Below, piece after piece: positions 61,001-64,000 of a stretch of 64,000 nucleotides of DNA. Within the stretch, counting starts at the first letter, position 1. Each line of letters starts with the position of its first letter. A model generated the notes under the pieces. It saw nothing but the letters and a program-made list of their open reading frames with translations, made no database searches and was not told the origin of the DNA. The position numbers and the translations under genes were made by a program. Source of the stretch: Euwallacea fornicatus (taxonomy: Eukaryota > Arthropoda > Insecta > Coleoptera > Curculionidae); contig NC_089563.1 in the NCBI RefSeq assembly GCF_040115645.1, forward strand, positions 2,790,001 through 2,854,000, read 5' to 3'.

Positions 61001-62591
61001 ACACCTGATTATTTTTTAATTTAGAATTTGTCATCGGCGTTAGAGGAACTTGTAAGTTGTTCTGTCCGTTCTGCTTTAGTCTCCAAATGTTGCCATGAAC
61101 AATTTGAAACATCCCTATATTAAACAACTAAAGACGTATTTCAAAATAGCGTTTGGCCCGACATTACACGGAGTTGTTGGTTGTAAACATAATTTATTGA
61201 TGCTTGTCGATATCTAAATTGTCCAATTTACGTACTTGAAGTTAAAAAAAAAAAACTCATTGCGCATAAATCGATCAGAATTGCCTTTGCACGGTTTTTA
61301 AGAGTAACAGTTAAATGTTTTATTTGTTAATCAAGGAATAACCTGTCGAATTTTCAAAAATGTTTGTTCATGAAACGAGCGACGTCGTTAACATTTTGAA
61401 AAAGAAACGCTCGAACATTCGCGCAGCGATTAAATCACTGTAACGTTAATTTTAGTTATTTTATCGAAGAATATTTTTTTACCACTAATTTCAAGAAACG
61501 ATTAATCCAAAATCTACTCCTTATCAAGCTTCATTGTCTTTTCTCCATTTCATAGATGTAACGCCTTTGGTCCAGTCTCCACTCTTCTCTGAAGTAAGAA
61601 AAAAATAGCACCGACTCTCATTTTAAGAAATTCAGAACGGTTCCGAACGCTCTACGAACACGTGTTTCCTAAACGAACGTCAAAAATACGGATCCCGAAT
61701 ATTATGTAGAGCGATTCAGAATTGAGTGCAAATATTTCAAGAAAGCATCTCTGAAGTCAAAACTAGGACTGTTTCTTCTCACAGACCTACGCCCTAAAAT
61801 GCATCCCTTCGTCGCTGGAGCCGTCGACAGTGGGGCGGAAAAAATCAATTATGTCAAATTGTGACCACAGTTATCGATCGAATCAAATTGAACGATTGCA
61901 AGCTCCTGTTTTTTTAGACGGTGTATTTACTCTATGTAAACCTGATTTCATAGCTACGAGCCGATTATCAAGCTAACTTGTAGTCAAAATTCATCAGATT
62001 AAACATGACGTCGAGTTATATTCAGCTTGGTAAAGTCGCTAAAGTCGCCCCCCTCTTCCTCCCCCTTCCTCTCTTCCTCCATCTTCTCCTAATCCCCTCC
62101 TCCTCTACCGTCTCCCCCCACCAACCAGATAAACATAATTATTAAATATATACATATATATTACACATGCTCACTGTGTTATCAGTATAAATCAGAACAT
62201 GCGCACATTTTCGAAGGAAATGCAACTAATTTGCCACATTTACTATTAATTCAAAATGCGAATGATTCTTTGATGACAAGTCGTAATATTTGATTTTAAA
62301 AAATAGGCGATTTGCAGGGTAAAATTACCGTTGGAAAACGGTCAAATTGGTCATAGTGCTTTAACTTAACGCCATTTTTTTTTTTTTAGTAAATTGATAT
62401 GTAAGTGGCCGAAATCCGACGCCGTTAACGATAAGCGCATTTACCATCCAAAAAATTTTAGAAAACAAGCACGAAAAGACATAAATGATTTAATTGATCT
62501 ACCGGTCGATCAAGGGGAGGTTGCCACCTACCCTAATTGTAAAAACGATTATAACACGTTTTTGTGGACGATTCAACAATTATGTGTTTAA
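43075..62591 (+). CDS. Candidate secreted small protein (three exons, speculative)
   Basis: Candidate exons 43075-43164, 50773-50864 and 62390-62591 total 384 nt, or 127 aa, with phases 0, then 2, and an in-frame stop. Exon 1 starts at ATG in GCCGCC context and encodes a signal-peptide-like leader (MICSCIWCFLATLHLSS); it ends at GTAAGT. Exon 2 encodes YLGRDKIVFCICTHQKT and ends at GTAGGT. Exon 3 follows a 13-T pyrimidine run and TAG, encodes HPKNFRKQARKDINDLIDLP and ends QQLCV; AATAAA follows at 62690-62695. The mature part would have five cysteines. I do not recognise the family. The introns are 7.6 and 11.5 kb and full of repeats, so the joins are unproven. An alternative non-coding first exon may end at 48710 (CTTCAG|GTGAGT), with translation then starting inside exon 2 (MEGLVTSNG). 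Confidence 0.3.
44100..44400 (-). pseudogene. Non-LTR retrotransposon relic (RNase H-like)
   Basis: On the minus strand LGKCSLIYQAEIYAIETYAK (44170-44229) matches the RNase H motif of Jockey/R1-type LINEs (usually SLGxxxxxFQAEVYAI). A preceding GTGVHGAGRN fragment lies in another frame, consistent with the TDGSxxxxGxGAG stretch that normally precedes it. Frameshifts separate the parts. GC-rich sequence up to about 44900 may be more of the same element, but I could not identify it. Confidence 0.5.
46277..46483. mobile_element. 207-bp perfect foldback (MITE) with CAGGGTG ends
   Basis: Two 100-bp arms (46277-46376 and 46384-46483) are exact reverse complements around a 7-nt loop. The ends are CAGGGTGAGTCGGGAGG and its complement, flanked by TATA sequence. 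The AT-rich flanks continue the symmetry a little further. The CAGGGTG ends match the other mariner-type termini in the window. There is no coding sequence. Arm identity is complete, so insertion was recent or the arms are kept alike by conversion. Confidence 0.9.
51627..51718. repeat. A/T low-complexity tract
   Basis: About 90 bp of AAAATTTT-type runs with tandem TTTTTAAAA units. Confidence 0.9.
53400..54030. repeat. 31-bp minisatellite, about 20 units
   Basis: About 20 head-to-tail copies of a 31-bp unit (TTAACGCATATTCATTGAAC plus TTACCCTCGCG), with a partial last copy. Variants differ at a few fixed sites (CATT/CAGT, AAC/AAT, CTTACC/CTTGCC, CGCATATTC/CGTATATTT). Units 7-11 and 12-16 carry the same ordered set of variants, so a five-unit block of 155 bp has itself been duplicated. 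Each junction forms the 10-bp palindrome GCGTTAACGC. There are no unique spacers, so it is not a CRISPR array. Confidence 0.95.
56915..58791 (-). mobile_element. Mariner-type transposon (DD41D group), decayed
   Basis: 1877 bp. The left end reads CAGGGTGGCCTACTTGAAAC. The right end, as its complement, reads CAGGGCGGCCCATTTCAAAC. The inverted ends stay similar for about 50 bp (AACAGTCC, TGGAATTTTT), and TA flanks each. The transposase lies on the minus strand and is broken. A 20-base A-run near the right end is low complexity. Confidence 0.9.
57220..58416 (-). pseudogene. Mariner DD41D transposase, broken
   Basis: N-terminal block at 58018-58416 has the HTH-type region (IYFNNNEIDRETARIF, NPRHPGKNLSRPYV). 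A middle block in shifted frames near 57760-57850 keeps SDEST, the first Asp region. The central block at 57404-57754 has FFQQDGASPHYA and SPDLTPLDF. The C-terminal block near 57220-57320 has RLYHRVEVNRSRFEHLIK. Counting from the QQD aspartate to the LTPLD aspartate leaves 41 residues, the DD41D (rosa-like) spacing rather than DD34D. Frameshifts and stops lie between blocks, so no active enzyme is made. Confidence 0.85.
62047..62127 (+). repeat. Polypyrimidine tract
   Basis: About 80 bp almost wholly C and T on the + strand (runs such as CCCCCCTCTTCCTCCCCCTT), with three or four purine interruptions. Such homopurine-homopyrimidine DNA can form triplex structures. It lies about 260 bp before the candidate terminal exon. 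Confidence 0.85.
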
Positions 62592-62689
62592 TATTGTCAT
62601 TGAAGCGATCACACGCAAAATTTCATATTTTAGTACTTTACAACGCCACCGTTTACGTTATAATAACTAAAAAAGGACAATTGTTTTGT

Positions 62690-62695
62690 AATAAA
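62690..62695 (+). terminator. Poly(A) signal AATAAA after candidate terminal exon
   Basis: Exact AATAAA about 100 bases after the stop at 62591, followed by T/G-rich sequence. It supports 62390-62591 being a real last exon. Confidence 0.4.
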
Positions 62696-63649
62696 CTTTT
62701 GTATATTTAGCGCAAGTGTTGAGCCTTGTTGACGCATGCCGAACGTTCATTAACGTAATTAATCTAACAATGTACATGATTTTCATTTATTACTATACTT
62801 AATAATAATAATAATAATGCAATTCCTCGTAACTGAAAGTTTTTACGTTTAATGAGTGTGCATCCTGTTCCTTACGTGCATCTACAACGTCGGATAGAAT
62901 AATTTTCAGGTACTCTTTTCAGGTACGATTTCAGGCCTTGGCCATGTGTTTCAAGATTCCCCGAAAACAGGATGTATTTTCCCTACATGTTCTAGGAATT
63001 ACTGTTTACTACCTCGAATTAGCAATTTGTGTTACAACAAAGCATGATTTGTTTTAATAATATTTAAATGCACGTAAGTAAAGAAAAACATTACGCACGC
63101 CTTTCTGCAAAACCGAAAGTGATTAATAAATTTTTTAATTGAAGCTGAAGTTTAATGGAGGTACCCAGTATTTTCGTAAATGCACACGCCTAATTATTTA
63201 TTTATTGTATTTGCCAGCTACCAACAATTTAAAATGTGATTCAGGTTAGGTGGCAACACGTGTCCGTGAGCTTATTAGAAATAAAATTTTTAAAGTTTTC
63301 ACGTCATAGGAATCTTCAGTCCTACAGGGAGGGTAATTCACAGTCGATGGTAGAATCGAGATTTACGGAAAACGGGACACGTGGTCTCTATGATCATTTT
63401 CAAAAGGAGGATGGTTATTAAGCATCGTCGAATACATTTGGGCGTTATCGAAATTTTCGCACTGTACTTATCACACGTCGCAGTGATGTTTGTGCTATTA
63501 AATGAACATGACTTGTGGCGGTTAGGGTGCGTTTGGTGAAGAGCGGCGAGCCCATCATACCCCCAATCGTCTTCTCCCATCTGATAACGGTAGACGTATC
63601 TTTGGATCTTTCAAGAAACTCCTCTTGTGCATTGTCCCATCAGCTCCTG

Positions 63650-63900
63650 AAGTCTGTTTTCTTACTGCGTTTAAAGATTTTATTTAACACTGGGTGTAGT
63701 GTAATAGGTCGGTAGTTTTGTGTGTCTATATATATATTATATATATACGCACGTTATATATTTTTTCCATATCTTTGCAATTGCGTTATGTACAATTCAG
63801 TTCTTTAGCTGGTTTAGTGTAAGCTCGTAATTTGTCGACTTATGCTCTTCAGAATTATTCTTTTTATTTCGCCTTTTCCTGGTGACGTGTTTTTGATAGG
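63650..63900 (-). pseudogene. LINE reverse-transcriptase relic
   Basis: On the minus strand NYRPITLHPVLNKIFKR (63667-63717) is the start of the reverse-transcriptase domain of Jockey-type LINEs (usually NYRPITLLPVLSKIFE). Upstream on the same strand, SPGKGEIKRIILK near 63860 matches the SPGxDxI stretch that normally precedes it, though stops and a TA microsatellite interrupt. It is a dead fragment that may continue past the window. Confidence 0.65.
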
Positions 63901-64000
63901 AACTACGGTTTCATCATATTCAACGTCTGTACTTAGCTTGTAGTGTGTGTTTGCTTTTTAATGGACGGTTAAAATAGCTGTCGTACCAATTGTTAAGATT

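Larger units (their letters stand above)
50865..62389. other. Repeat-bearing region (candidate intron)
   Basis: Holds a run of Ts and As near 51627-51718, the 31-bp minisatellite at 53400-54030, the mariner element at 56915-58791, a degenerate TACAGGATGTCGCGGG element end near 59854, and the polypyrimidine tract at 62047-62127. No other gene was recognised. Confidence 0.45.
62592..64000. other. Window end, mostly non-coding
   Basis: Contains an (AAT)n run at 62801-62818 and the LINE relic from about 63650 onward. No other gene seen. Confidence 0.4.

Overview
The window is eukaryotic nuclear DNA from an insect. It is AT-rich, its genes are split by GT-AG introns, it carries Tc1/mariner and LINE debris, and it encodes insect Toll-pathway and DREP proteins. 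The order cannot be fixed from the sequence; it would fit a beetle-like genome, but that is an inference. No bacterial-style operons, CRISPR arrays, tRNA or rRNA genes were seen.

Layout, all main genes on the + strand. (1) 1165-5507: a complete seven-exon MyD88 gene of 424 aa, with a death domain, a TIR domain and a polybasic tail. Two introns hold small transposon-like insertions. (2) 8775-20015: Drep2, a CIDE-N family gene of 420 aa in eight exons. Its 9.3-kb first intron holds a possible second first exon near 15.5 kb and an exon-like island on the minus strand near 12.3 kb. (3) 20.0-29.8 kb: mostly non-coding, with a possible terminal exon at 22351-22470. (4) 29847-34545: an unrecognised small gene. 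Two separate first exons share the motif GTNFPPxTYSSI and both end in phase 0, so they look like alternative starts. (5) 35768-37255: a decayed Tc1-like transposon. (6) 37659-38894: an intact leucine-rich-repeat membrane protein of 411 aa. (7) 43075-62591: a speculative three-exon gene for a small secreted protein; its introns contain a 207-bp perfect foldback element, a LINE relic, a 31-bp minisatellite and a decayed mariner element. (8) 63.65-64 kb: the edge of another LINE relic on the minus strand.

MyD88 is the cytosolic adaptor that links Toll receptors to downstream death-domain kinases. Drep2 belongs to the CIDE-domain apoptosis and synaptic family. The LRR protein could be a receptor or co-receptor, but nothing here links it to Toll signalling beyond being in the same window. 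Exon joins were built by hand from splice sites and reading phase. MyD88 (1275 nt) and Drep2 (1263 nt) close exactly in frame and match known families. The genes at 29.8-34.5 kb and 43-62.6 kb also close in frame but rest on phase and splice signals alone.
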